Source of the DNA: Pseudarthrobacter sulfonivorans
GTDB lineage: Bacteria > Actinomycetota > Actinomycetes > Actinomycetales > Micrococcaceae
DNA: 64,000 nucleotides
Assembly (NCBI RefSeq): GCF_024391045.1
Contig: NZ_JANFCZ010000002.1
Coordinates: 62,001-126,000 of the forward strand
Direction of reading: 5' to 3'
Each line of letters begins with the position of its first letter. Position 1 is the stretch's first letter. The position numbers and the translations under genes are program-made. Under the pieces are notes generated by a model. It was given only the letters and a program-made list of their open reading frames with translations, made no database searches and was not told where the DNA came from. This document shows positions 46,873 to 55,289 of this stretch, in pieces.

Positions 46873-48389
46873 TGAAACTCTCCGAACGGATCCAATCCGT
46901 CCAGGACCGGAACCAGGCTGTCCACCCCGCCGTTGCCCTCAACCTTCCAGCAAAAAGTACGACGGCGGTACGCACCGCGGGGCCGCAGCATGCGGCGGGC
47001 ATCGCCGCCGTCGAGCAGACGCGCCGGACGCAACCTGCCGCCGTCGTACTTTCTCCCGCCGCTCTGCCGGAACCACCGGCGCAGGCACCCGTTGCTCAAC
47101 CGGTGGACGTCTTTGCGGCGATGAAACTCCGGGCCGCGAGCGCCCTGTTCGAACGGATGGGTGCACGGTTCAACGACGCCTCTGTGACTGAGCAGGAGCT
47201 TCGGAGCACGGCGAAGGAGGAGCTCACCAAGATCATCGACGCCGAACAGGTTCCACTTTCTGCCGACGAGCGCACCCGGCTGGTGCGCGATGTCGCCGAC
47301 GACGTGCTGGGTTACGGCCCGCTGCAGCGTTTGCTGGATGATCCTGCCGTCACGGAAATCATGGTTAACCGCATGGACCAGATCTATGTGGAACGCAAGG
47401 GCAAGCTCACCCTTACCGAGTCCCGGTTCAGCTCCGAAGAGCACCTGCGAAAAGTCATTGAGCGGATCGTTTCCAAGGTGGGGCGCCGGATCGATGAATC
47501 CTCACCGCTGGTTGACGCGCGCCTTGAGGACGGTTCCCGTGTCAATGCCGTGATCCCTCCCCTCGCGGTGGGCGGCTCATCTCTGACGATTCGAAAGTTC
47601 AGCAAGGTGCCCCTGACGGTGCGCAACCTGATCGATTTCGGCACCCTCACCCCGGAGATGGCTGAGCTGCTGGACGCCTGTGTGAAGGCCAAACTGAACA
47701 TCATCGTCTCCGGCGGCACCGGCACCGGAAAAACCACGCTGCTCAATGTCCTATCCTCGTTCCTCCCCGCCGACGAGCGGATCGTCACCATCGAGGACGC
47801 GGTGGAGCTGCAGATCCAGCAGCAGCACGTGGTCCGGCTCGAAAGCCGTCCCCCCAACACTGAAGGCAAGGGCGCAGTGACCATCCGCGAACTGTTGCGC
47901 AACTCCCTGCGTATGCGGCCGGACCGCATCGTGGTGGGCGAGGTCCGCGGTGGCGAATCCCTGGACATGCTCCAGGCAATGAACACCGGTCACGACGGGT
48001 CGCTCTCCACCGTGCACTCCAACTCGCCCCGCGATGCGGTGGCACGGCTGGAAACGTTGGTGCTGATGGCTGGTATGGATCTCCCCCTGCGGGCCATCCG
48101 CGAACAGATTGCGTCGGCTGTGAACCTCATCGTGCAGATCTCGCGCCTGCGTGACGGCTCCCGCCGCATCACGCACGTGACCGAAGTGCAAGGCATGGAA
48201 GGGGATATCGTGACGCTACAAGACGCGTTCGTTTTCGATTACTCCGCCGGCGTTGATGCCCAGGGCCGATTCCTCGGCAAGCCCGTGGCCACCGGCATCC
48301 GGCCACGGTTCATCGACCGCTTCGAGGACCTGGGCATCCACGTCTCACCGGCCGTCTTTGCCGGCTCGTTGTCACCGGTGATCAAATGA
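46872..48389 (+). CDS. cpaF: CpaF/TadA secretion ATPase, locus 2
   Basis: 505 residues. Seen: VTEIMVNRMDQIYVERKGK, Walker A SGGTGTGKTTLLNVLSSF near 280, TIEDAVELQIQQQHVVRLESR, Walker B RPDRIVVGEVRGGES, and the His box TGHDGSLSTVHSNSPRDA. The start is GTG at 46872, sharing a base with the cpaE stop. Odd: compared with locus 1 it is 27 residues longer, all in the N-terminal linker, where a 99-bp in-frame segment is bounded by 15-bp inverted repeats (46954-47052). Confidence 0.95.
   Translation: MKLSERIQSVQDRNQAVHPAVALNLPAKSTTAVRTAGPQHAAGIAAVEQTRRTQPAAVVLSPAALPEPPAQAPVAQPVDVFAAMKLRAASALFERMGARFNDASVTEQELRSTAKEELTKIIDAEQVPLSADERTRLVRDVADDVLGYGPLQRLLDDPAVTEIMVNRMDQIYVERKGKLTLTESRFSSEEHLRKVIERIVSKVGRRIDESSPLVDARLEDGSRVNAVIPPLAVGGSSLTIRKFSKVPLTVRNLIDFGTLTPEMAELLDACVKAKLNIIVSGGTGTGKTTLLNVLSSFLPADERIVTIEDAVELQIQQQHVVRLESRPPNTEGKGAVTIRELLRNSLRMRPDRIVVGEVRGGESLDMLQAMNTGHDGSLSTVHSNSPRDAVARLETLVLMAGMDLPLRAIREQIASAVNLIVQISRLRDGSRRITHVTEVQGMEGDIVTLQDAFVFDYSAGVDAQGRFLGKPVATGIRPRFIDRFEDLGIHVSPAVFAGSLSPVIK
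46954..47052. repeat. 99-bp in-frame segment with 15-bp terminal inverted repeats inside cpaF2
   Basis: AAAGTACGACGGCGG at 46954-46968 is matched by its exact reverse complement at 47038-47052. The whole segment is 33 codons and encodes an Ala/Thr/Arg-rich stretch (about residues 28-61) in a linker; cpaF1 has no counterpart. The 15-mer recurs at 29260-29274 and its 14-base core at 13436 and 22224. Confidence 0.6.
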
Positions 48390-49321
48390 CAGGGCTTTCA
48401 ATTGGGATCGTAGTCCTACTGGCAGCCGTCGGCCTGTTGGGTATCGCAGTGCTGGCCCCCGGCACACCCGAGGTGCCGATGGACCGGCGCCGCCCGTTCG
48501 AAGCGAACCCGCCCACGACCCTGACCCGCCTCGCAGCGTCCGCTGTCGTGTCGTTCGAACGGTTGCTTTCGGGTCGCAATGTCCGGCTCTTTTCGCGTGT
48601 GCAGCTTGAGAACGCCGGCCTCCGGCTGAGCCAGGCGGAGTTCTTTATCTTGGTTGCCGCCGGAGCATGCGTGGGATTCCTAGTAGGCATGGTCGCCATC
48701 GGGCCTTTGATGGGGCTACTCCTTGCAATCTTTTCGACCTTTGTGGGTCACCTGGTCCTCAGGTATCTCGCCGGAAAACGCCGCACCAAATTTGATACCC
48801 AGCTTGGCGATACTCTGCAGCTTCTCTCTGGAGGCCTGCGTGCCGGCCACAGTATTCTGCGCGCGATTGACGCGGCCGCGGCCGAGTCGCAGAAGCCCAC
48901 CTCAGAGGAAATGCGGCGGGTAATCACAGAGACTAGTCTTGGACGTGATCTCCTGGCCGCCCTCAATGACACAGCCCTCCGGATGAAGAATGAAGACTTC
49001 GTGTGGGTTTCCCAAGCAATCCAGATCAACCGGGAAGTCGGCGGAAACCTGGCTGAGGTCCTGGACCAGGTAAACGAGACCATCCGCGAGCGCGGCGAGA
49101 TCAAGGGCCACATCAAGGCACTTGCGGCTGAAGGCAAGTTCTCCGCCTACATCCTCATTGCAATGCCCTTCGGTATCGTGGGCATGCTGCTCGCGATCAG
49201 CCCGAACTACATGAATCCCATGTTCAGCCATCCGCTGGGCTGGGGCATGATCGGCGCATCATTTGTCATGATGACCATCGGCGCGCTGTGGATGCGCAAG
49301 ATCATCGATCTCAAGTTCTGA
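48386..49321 (+). CDS. tadB: TadB-like membrane protein, locus 2
   Basis: 311 residues, GspF-type platform protein. Seen: N-terminal helix GLSIGIVVLLAAVGLLGIAVL, a helix pair around 85-125, core GDTLQLLSGGLRAGHSILRAIDAAAAES, and C-terminal helices AYILIAMPFGIVGMLLAI. ATG start overlaps the cpaF2 stop (ATGA). Closest recognisable relative in the window is the locus 1 TadB. Confidence 0.9.
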   Translation: MTGLSIGIVVLLAAVGLLGIAVLAPGTPEVPMDRRRPFEANPPTTLTRLAASAVVSFERLLSGRNVRLFSRVQLENAGLRLSQAEFFILVAAGACVGFLVGMVAIGPLMGLLLAIFSTFVGHLVLRYLAGKRRTKFDTQLGDTLQLLSGGLRAGHSILRAIDAAAAESQKPTSEEMRRVITETSLGRDLLAALNDTALRMKNEDFVWVSQAIQINREVGGNLAEVLDQVNETIRERGEIKGHIKALAAEGKFSAYILIAMPFGIVGMLLAISPNYMNPMFSHPLGWGMIGASFVMMTIGALWMRKIIDLKF

Positions 49322-49327
49322 GGCCTG

Positions 49328-50212
49328 ATGAACCCCGTGATCTTACTCGCAATGGTCCTGGTCTGCGTTCCCGTGGGAGCGTTGACCTGGTCACTCCTCA
49401 CCGCCGACCAGAAGGGCCGCGTAGCAGCGGCCGAACTCCTTAGCCGCGGGGCCGCTCTCAACGGCGAGGCGGCTCCGCCCAGACCGAGCCTGCTGGAGTC
49501 TGTCGGACGCCGCCTGACCCCGCCATCCTACGTCGCGTTCCTCGATCGGCTGCTTGCCCTGGCAGGCCGGCCGCCGTCCATGCCGCTCGGAAAAGTGATG
49601 GGCTCTAAGCTCGCCCTCGGACTGGCCGGGGCGTCGCTCGGGCTCTATATGACCGCCGTCGGCGGCACTCCCATCATGAAGTTGGCGGGCCTCTTCCTCC
49701 TCTTCCTCGGCTACTTCATCCCCGACCTCCTCCTGTACAGCAAGGGCATGGAGCGGCAGAAGGCCATGCAGCTCGAACTGGCCAACACCCTGGACCAGAT
49801 GCTGATCTCCGTGGAGGCCGGTCTCGGCTTCGAAGGGGCCATGGCCCGCGCCGGCGAAAACGGCAAGGGACCGCTCGCCGAAGAGCTGGTCCGCACCCTG
49901 CAGGACATGCAGGTGGGCCGCAGCCGCCGCGAGTCCTATCAGGCCCTTGCCGAGCGGACCAACATCCCCGAACTGCGGAGCTTCGTCCAGGCCGTGGTGC
50001 AGGCAGACACTTACGGCATCGCCATCAGCCGTGTGCTGCGGATCCAGGCCAAGGTCATGCGGGTGAAACGCCGGCAGCGGGCCGAGGAAAAGGCCATGAA
50101 ACTGCCCGTGATGATCCTTTTCCCTCTTTTGTTCTTTATCTTCCCCGTGCTTTTCATTGCCATTTTGGGCCCGGCCGTTATCAACACGGTTGTCACGTTC
50201 AGCGGCCAGTAA
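49328..50212 (+). CDS. tadC: TadC-like membrane protein, locus 2
   Basis: 294 residues. Seen: N-terminal helix ILLAMVLVCVPVGALTWSLL, core LANTLDQMLISVEAGLGFEGAMARAG, VRTLQDMQVGRSRRESYQALA, and a C-terminal helix VMILFPLLFFIFPVLFIAILGP. It starts 6 nt after tadB2. Last gene of locus 2, followed after 95 nt by the Hpt-like gene on the same strand. Confidence 0.9.
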   Translation: MNPVILLAMVLVCVPVGALTWSLLTADQKGRVAAAELLSRGAALNGEAAPPRPSLLESVGRRLTPPSYVAFLDRLLALAGRPPSMPLGKVMGSKLALGLAGASLGLYMTAVGGTPIMKLAGLFLLFLGYFIPDLLLYSKGMERQKAMQLELANTLDQMLISVEAGLGFEGAMARAGENGKGPLAEELVRTLQDMQVGRSRRESYQALAERTNIPELRSFVQAVVQADTYGIAISRVLRIQAKVMRVKRRQRAEEKAMKLPVMILFPLLFFIFPVLFIAILGPAVINTVVTFSGQ

Positions 50213-50307
50213 CGGCGGCGGATCAAGCAGGGCAAGGATGACTCAAGGTTTCCACAGGATCCATTGAGGATGTGCCCTCATCTATTTGCAGGAAGTAGCC
50301 TTGCAGC

Positions 50308-50775
50308 ATGGATAGTCCATCATTTGCCTCCGGCGGGGGTGTTCCCGCCGGACCGCCGGCTGCGGGACCCGCCGCGGACGTGAATGGTGGCGCGCAAGGC
50401 ATTCCGACGGCGGGTGCGGACCCTCCCCGCTGGGTTGAACCCGAAGTTCTGGCCGAGCTGGAAGCCGAACTGGACGGCCCGGAACTCGCCCGCGGCTTCG
50501 CCCGCGACTATGCCGGCATGTGGGACCAGCGTTTCAGCCGCCTTGCCGCAGCCGTCCAGTCCCACGACCGCAAGGCCGCCCTGGACGCCGTCATCAGCCT
50601 GCGGATCGCCTCCGCCATGGTGGGCGGGGTGCGGCTGGCCGGGCTGGCCCAAGCCCTGGAGGACGCCATCCGCACGGACGACTTCGCCCGGGGACAGGAC
50701 CTGCTGGCAGGTGTGGCCGAGCACGGAGTCGGCACCGTCGCAGAGCTCCAGGCCACCTACATCCTGAAGAACTAG
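50308..50775 (+). CDS. Hpt-domain-like protein lacking the phospho-accepting histidine
   Basis: 155 residues: a Gly/Pro/Ala-rich N-terminus (to about 40), then a helical domain resembling histidine phosphotransfer (Hpt) domains. The conserved AHxLKGSS block corresponds to VISLRIASAMVGG at 95-107, so His is Ile96, Lys is Arg99 and Gly is Ile100. Phosphotransfer through this site is therefore not expected; it may bind a partner without phosphorylation. It lies after tadC2 on the same strand and converges with the response regulator 6 nt away. Assignment is from pattern only. Confidence 0.65.
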   Translation: MDSPSFASGGGVPAGPPAAGPAADVNGGAQGIPTAGADPPRWVEPEVLAELEAELDGPELARGFARDYAGMWDQRFSRLAAAVQSHDRKAALDAVISLRIASAMVGGVRLAGLAQALEDAIRTDDFARGQDLLAGVAEHGVGTVAELQATYILKN

Positions 50776-50781
50776 CCGGGG

Positions 50782-51627
50782 TCAGCCCTGCCCCGGCCAG
50801 GCCGGCGCATCCGTCCGCTGCGGGGCCAGCCGGTAGCCCACCCCCCGGACGGTCTGCAGCCAGCGCGGTGCGTTCGGATCTTCCTTGAGCTTGCGCCGAA
50901 GATTCCCGATATGGACTTCCACGGCCCGCTCGTCAGCCTCGCTGATGTACGCATCGGGCTCGTACAGGTCTCCGCGCACCGCACGGACCAGATCGGACCG
51001 CGTGCACACGGCTCCTTCGCCCCGAAGCAGGGTATGCAACAGGTCAAACTCGCTGCGGGTGAGCCCCAGGGGCGCCTCGTCAACGGCCACGGTGCGTGTC
51101 CGGTAGTTCAGGACCAGGCCGTTGTGCTGCAGGACTCCGGCGTGAACCGGTGCCGCAGCTCCGGACGGTGCGTGGCCCAGGGACTGCCCGAATGATGCGG
51201 GTGCCGCCGGAGCCGCCGCCCAGGACCGCGGAGCCTGCTGCGGCCGGTTGATCTCGTGGCGGGGACGGCGCATCATTGCTGCCACCCTGGCACGCAGTTC
51301 GCGCGGCCGGAACGGCTTCGCAATGTAGTCGTCCGCACCGGCGTTCAGCGCCGAGAGCAGGTCCGGCTCCTCCGTCCTGCCGGTCAGCATCACCACATAG
51401 GCGTCACTGAAATTCCTGATCCGCCGAAGCACCTCAAACCCGTCGATATCCGGAAGGCCGATGTCCAGCGTGACCACGTGGGCCCCGTTGTTCCGGACCA
51501 CCTCCACGCCGTCCCGTCCGTCGGCGGCCGTATGGACCTCGAATCCGGCCTGACGCAGCACTCCCTCCAGGAGATTGCGGATATCCGCGTCGTCTTCAAT
51601 TACTACTGCTACCCCAAGCTCTTCCAT
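50782..51627 (-). CDS. OmpR/PhoB-family response regulator
   Basis: 281 residues. Seen: receiver domain with EDD (11-13), phospho-acceptor Asp55 in VVTLDIGLPDIDG, Thr in VVMLTGR and Lys in IAKPF; an Ala/Pro-rich linker of about 50 residues; and a C-terminal winged helix with LTRSEFDLLHTLL, AVEVHIGNLRRKLKEDP and VRGVGYRLA. Start ATG 51627 begins MEELGVAVVIEDD; a longer frame upstream adds residues outside the domain. Divergent from the histidine kinase gene, so the two probably form a pair. Target genes cannot be read, but the tad loci are neighbours. Confidence 0.92.
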   Translation of the reverse strand: MEELGVAVVIEDDADIRNLLEGVLRQAGFEVHTAADGRDGVEVVRNNGAHVVTLDIGLPDIDGFEVLRRIRNFSDAYVVMLTGRTEEPDLLSALNAGADDYIAKPFRPRELRARVAAMMRRPRHEINRPQQAPRSWAAAPAAPASFGQSLGHAPSGAAAPVHAGVLQHNGLVLNYRTRTVAVDEAPLGLTRSEFDLLHTLLRGEGAVCTRSDLVRAVRGDLYEPDAYISEADERAVEVHIGNLRRKLKEDPNAPRWLQTVRGVGYRLAPQRTDAPAWPGQG

Positions 51628-51881
51628 TGCAATCCCTGATGCCAGGTGGAAAAGGCCCCCATCAGCCCAGCGCCAATCCCTTATCCACTCCAACTCTCTA
51701 TACGCTACAAGTATTAACTGCAGATGACACCTATGGATGCCTTTACTTTTCGAGAGTCAATTACCATGACAGCACATGAACAATAGGATTTAGAAGGTTT
51801 GTTCAGCAACGCCTGACAACGGTCCGGCTGCTGCGGAAATCATTGGGAACGGTTGGGGGCCGCCAAAGACTGGGAGACCCT
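51628..51881. other. Divergent promoter region of the response regulator and kinase genes
   Basis: This 254-bp region is more AT-rich than the neighbouring genes. Candidate -10 boxes are present in the TATACGCTACAAGTATTAAC area (51708-51727), but none stands out. GGGAGA before 51882 sets the kinase start. No further gene is seen. Confidence 0.4.
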
Positions 51882-53549
51882 ATGGCTGTACGCCCCTCGC
51901 TGCGGGGAGCCGCGACCTATTTCCGGAAGCTGGGACCACGTTCACAGGTGGCTCTGTGCCAGCTTCCGTTGTCCCTCGTTGTCAGCATCCTGGGATTGAT
52001 GACACCGCTGACGTGGCCGTCCCTGCTCTCAAGTCCTGTCTATCTGGCCGGAATCATGCTTCACCTCCTCCTCTTCGTGGCGTGTTTCGTCACGCCCTGG
52101 GAGCGGTTGCGCAGCAGTGCCTACCTCGTCATCCCGGTGCTGGACCTGCTGGCCATCGGCCTCCTGCGAAACGGTGCCGCCCCGCTGCTTCCGGGCCTGG
52201 CAATCCTGGTTGTCTTTCCCGTCATTTGGCTCGCCGCTTCAGGAATCCTGGTCCGCGCCAACGTTGTCCTCAGTACGGTCGGACCGCTGCTGATCATGGT
52301 CCCCGCCTCAGCCGTCCACTTTCCCCACCTCACTGCCGCGGACCTCACTACGCTGGTGCTCTTTCCGCTCATGATGCTTGCCGTCTTCCTCGCCATCCGC
52401 TTCGCCAGCGCCAACATGCGCGTCCAACAACGGGAACTGCAGGCCCTGGGTGAGGAGCTGCGGGAGCTGCTCGCCGAAAGCCGGGACCGCGAAAAACTCC
52501 TGATCACCATCCTGGACGCCACCGACGTGGCGATTGCCGCCGTCGACCGCTCCGGCCGGTACCTGGTCACGAACAACCGGCAGCGCACTTTCCGGCAGGC
52601 CACGGGCGTGGTGGATGAGATGCCGGGCCAGGGGCACCAGCTCATCTTCGGGCAGGACAGGCAGACCATGCTGCCGCCCGACAAACGCCCCATCAACCGG
52701 GCCATTGCCGGAGAATCCTTCGCTGACTATCTGGTGTGGGCTGGCGAGGAGCCGGCTCAGCGGGCCTACTCCACCGCCGCCCGGCCGCTGGTGGGCGAGG
52801 ACGGGCAACTCACCGGCGCCGTGGTGGTGTACAACGACGTTACCGGCTGGGTGGAGACACTGGCCGCAACCGAAGAGCTGATCTCCACGGTCTCGCACGA
52901 GTTCAGGACACCGCTGAACGCGATCCTCGGAAACGTGGACCTCGTCCTGGAAGACACCGCCGGGCTGCCTCCCGATGCCACCCAGCGGCTCACCGTGGTG
53001 CAGCGCAATTCGGAACGCCTGCTGGCACTGCTGGCCGACCTGTCAGCCACGGCGTCGGCGGCCCTGAAAGTCCACCCGAAACGCACCGACCTCGCCAGCC
53101 TGGTGGAAAGCACCCTGAACTCTGCACGGGCCGAAGCAGACCGTTCCGGGGTGCGGCTCGCGGCCGACATCCCTTCACCCCTGTGGGCTTACGCAGATCC
53201 GCTACGGATCGGGCAGGCGCTGGACAACCTCGTGTCGAATGCCATCAAGTACTCCCCCGACGGCGGCGTGGTGGACATCAGCGCGGGTACCAGCGGGAAC
53301 TGGGTTCAACTGCGCGTCCGCGATACCGGAATGGGGATGCGTACGGACGACGCCGCCAAGGTCTTCCGCCGCTACTTCCGCACCGACTCCGCCCGGAAGG
53401 CAGCCATCCCGGGGGCGGGTCTGGGCCTGTCCATCACCAAGATGATCGTGGAACGCCACGGCGGCAGGGTGGCGTGCGCCAGTGATCAGGGCAAAGGCAG
53501 CACGTTTACGGTGACGCTCCCGGCGGACGGCCCGCCGCCGTCGTTCTAA
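51882..53549 (+). CDS. Membrane sensor histidine kinase with PAS-like domain
   Basis: 555 residues. Seen: about six membrane segments (roughly 20-165), a coiled stretch (RVQQRELQALGEELRELLAESRDREK), a PAS-like domain beginning LLITILDATDVAIAAVDRSG, the H-box STVSHEFRTPLN (His339), N-box QALDNLVSNAIKYSPDGG, G1 DTGMGM and G2 GAGLGLSITKMIV. Start ATG 51882 has GGGAGA 4 nt upstream; an earlier in-frame codon at 51843 has none as good. Paired with the divergent OmpR-type regulator; the signal is unknown. Confidence 0.92.
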   Translation: MAVRPSLRGAATYFRKLGPRSQVALCQLPLSLVVSILGLMTPLTWPSLLSSPVYLAGIMLHLLLFVACFVTPWERLRSSAYLVIPVLDLLAIGLLRNGAAPLLPGLAILVVFPVIWLAASGILVRANVVLSTVGPLLIMVPASAVHFPHLTAADLTTLVLFPLMMLAVFLAIRFASANMRVQQRELQALGEELRELLAESRDREKLLITILDATDVAIAAVDRSGRYLVTNNRQRTFRQATGVVDEMPGQGHQLIFGQDRQTMLPPDKRPINRAIAGESFADYLVWAGEEPAQRAYSTAARPLVGEDGQLTGAVVVYNDVTGWVETLAATEELISTVSHEFRTPLNAILGNVDLVLEDTAGLPPDATQRLTVVQRNSERLLALLADLSATASAALKVHPKRTDLASLVESTLNSARAEADRSGVRLAADIPSPLWAYADPLRIGQALDNLVSNAIKYSPDGGVVDISAGTSGNWVQLRVRDTGMGMRTDDAAKVFRRYFRTDSARKAAIPGAGLGLSITKMIVERHGGRVACASDQGKGSTFTVTLPADGPPPSF

Positions 53550-53571
53550 CGCAGCCTCGATGGGCAGGGCG

Positions 53572-54465
53572 TCAGTGCTTCCGCACGGCCCTGGTCAGCT
53601 CGGCGCGGGCCAGCATCTCGTCGTCGGACGGATAGGCCACTTCCTCCAGGACCAGGGGGTGTGGCGCGGCCAGGACTGACTTGGCGTCACGCTTCTGCGC
53701 CAGCAGCCGCTCATACAGCCAGCCCGGTTCCTCCGCGCCCTCCCCCACAAACAGAGCCGAACCCACCAGGGACCGGACCATGTTGTGGCAGAAAGCGTCC
53801 GCCCGGACGGTGGCCACGATGACGCCGTCCTCGCCGCGGCGGAACTCGAACCGCTGCAGCTCACGGATGGTGGTGGCGCCTTCCCGCGGCTTGCAGTACG
53901 CCAGGAAATTCTGCAGGCCCAGCAGCTTCGCCGCGCCCTCGTTCAGCAGGTCAACATCCAGGGGGTTCTTGTGCCACAGCGTGAAGTAGCGTTCCAGCGG
54001 ATCCCACAGACCAGGGCCGTCGGCGATGCGGTAGCTGTACCGCCGCCACAGGGCCGAGAAGCGGGCGTCGAACCCCGCCGGAGCCAGCGACACCTGATGG
54101 ATTTCGACGGCACCGGACAGGTCGCCCAAACCCCGGCTCAGCGCACCCCGGATACGACGCAAAAGCGCGACGCCGGGATCCAGTTCGTGCCCGCGCGGCA
54201 GCCCCAGCCACTCGGCTTCGGTCAGGTCAAGGTGGACCACTTGGCCGCGGGCGTGCACGCCCGCGTCAGTCCGGCCGGCCACGGTGACCCGGAGCGGCCG
54301 GCGGACCAGCAAGGCCAGCGCCTCCTCCAGGACTCCCTGGACGGTGCGCAGGCCCGGCTGCAGCGCCCACCCGCTGAAGGGACCGCCGTCGTACGACAAA
54401 TCAAGCCGCACACGCAAAAACCCGCCGCCCCCTGATACGGGGGCCGCGGGTTTTTGGTCGTTCAT
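53572..54465 (-). CDS. truA: tRNA pseudouridine(38-40) synthase TruA
   Basis: Isomerises U38-U40 in the anticodon arm of many tRNAs. Seen: LDLSYDGGPFSGWALQPGLRTVQ, catalytic Asp in AGRTDAGVHARGQVVH (Asp67 with the ATG at 54465), and the C-terminal FCHNMVRSLVGS. 297 residues. Odd: codons 4-17 coincide with the intrinsic terminator of rplQ, so the first ~17 residues may not be translated; TTG 54417 or GTG 54411 just before LDLSYDGG are alternative starts. Usual position after rplQ. Confidence 0.94.
   Translation of the reverse strand: MNDQKPAAPVSGGGGFLRVRLDLSYDGGPFSGWALQPGLRTVQGVLEEALALLVRRPLRVTVAGRTDAGVHARGQVVHLDLTEAEWLGLPRGHELDPGVALLRRIRGALSRGLGDLSGAVEIHQVSLAPAGFDARFSALWRRYSYRIADGPGLWDPLERYFTLWHKNPLDVDLLNEGAAKLLGLQNFLAYCKPREGATTIRELQRFEFRRGEDGVIVATVRADAFCHNMVRSLVGSALFVGEGAEEPGWLYERLLAQKRDAKSVLAAPHPLVLEEVAYPSDDEMLARAELTRAVRKH
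54416..54455 (-). terminator. Intrinsic terminator of rplQ, inside the truA 5' end
   Basis: 17-bp stem with one mismatch (54416-54432 / 54439-54455) and a 6-nt loop, bearing a T-run on the minus strand (and an A-run on the other side, so it could act both ways). It starts 43 nt past the rplQ stop but lies downstream of the truA ATG at 54465. Confidence 0.8.
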
Positions 54466-54497
54466 AGACCTAAGTCTACTGGAGCGACAGAGGCTGA

Positions 54498-55223
54498 TTA
54501 CTCAGCTTCGGTGGCCTGTGCAGCCTCGCCGCCGGCAGGCGCGAAGCCTGCAGCTGCGGCGGATTCGGCAGAGTCGAACCAGACCTCAGCCGTGGTGGCG
54601 TCGTACCAGCGTGAGCCGGGAACGTGGTACTTCATGGAGTCCTCGTTGCCCTTGACCTCGAAGCCCTCGGGGGCAACGTTGTCAGCCGTAGCAGGCTTGG
54701 AGCCGGCGTACTTGGCTTCAGCAGCCTCGGCAGCCGGAGCCTCGGCAGCTTCGGTCTCGGCAACCTCGGCCTCGGCGGGAGCTTCTTCGGCGGCCGGAGC
54801 AGCCTTCTCAGCATCGCGCTTGGCAGCGGAGGTAGCTTCGGCCACAACAGCCTGCTTGGCGGAAACCGGCTCGAGAACCAGTTCGATGACAGCCATGGGA
54901 GCGTTGTCGCCCTTGCGGTTGCCGATCTTGGTGATACGGGTGTAGCCGCCGTCGCGGTTCTCCACTGCCTGTGCAATGTCGGTGAACAGCTCGTGGACAA
55001 CGCCCTTGTTGCTGATCAGGCCGAGGACACGGCGGCGGGAAGCGAGGTCGCCACGCTTGGCGAAGGTCACCAGACGCTCGGCGTACGGCTTCAGGCGCTT
55101 GGCCTTGGTCACCGTGGTGGTGATCCGCTTGTGCTCGAACAGTGCTGCTGCCAGGTTCGCGAGCATGAGACGCTCGTGAGCCGGGCCGCCTCCGAGGCGC
55201 GGACCCTTAGTGGGGGTAGGCAT
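54498..55223 (-). CDS. rplQ: 50S ribosomal protein L17 (bL17) with C-terminal extension
   Basis: The first ~120 residues are a normal L17 ([28 protein letters not shown]). Residues 121-185 are an Ala/Glu-rich linker, and residues ~186-230 form a compact second module ([20 protein letters not shown], then [22 protein letters not shown]). That module resembles the small 'sunset' domain found at the end of various actinobacterial proteins, with a YHxPGS core. Total 241 residues against ~127 in E. coli. Last gene of the alpha-operon segment; its terminator lies in truA. Confidence 0.95.
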   Translation of the reverse strand: MPTPTKGPRLGGGPAHERLMLANLAAALFEHKRITTTVTKAKRLKPYAERLVTFAKRGDLASRRRVLGLISNKGVVHELFTDIAQAVENRDGGYTRITKIGNRKGDNAPMAVIELVLEPVSAKQAVVAEATSAAKRDAEKAAPAAEEAPAEAEVAETEAAEAPAAEAAEAKYAGSKPATADNVAPEGFEVKGNEDSMKYHVPGSRWYDATTAEVWFDSAESAAAAGFAPAGGEAAQATEAE

Positions 55224-55289
55224 AATTGTTTCTCCTCATATGGAAGCCGGTGGTGGGCACACCATGGTGCCCGCCGGCCAAGATCTGTT

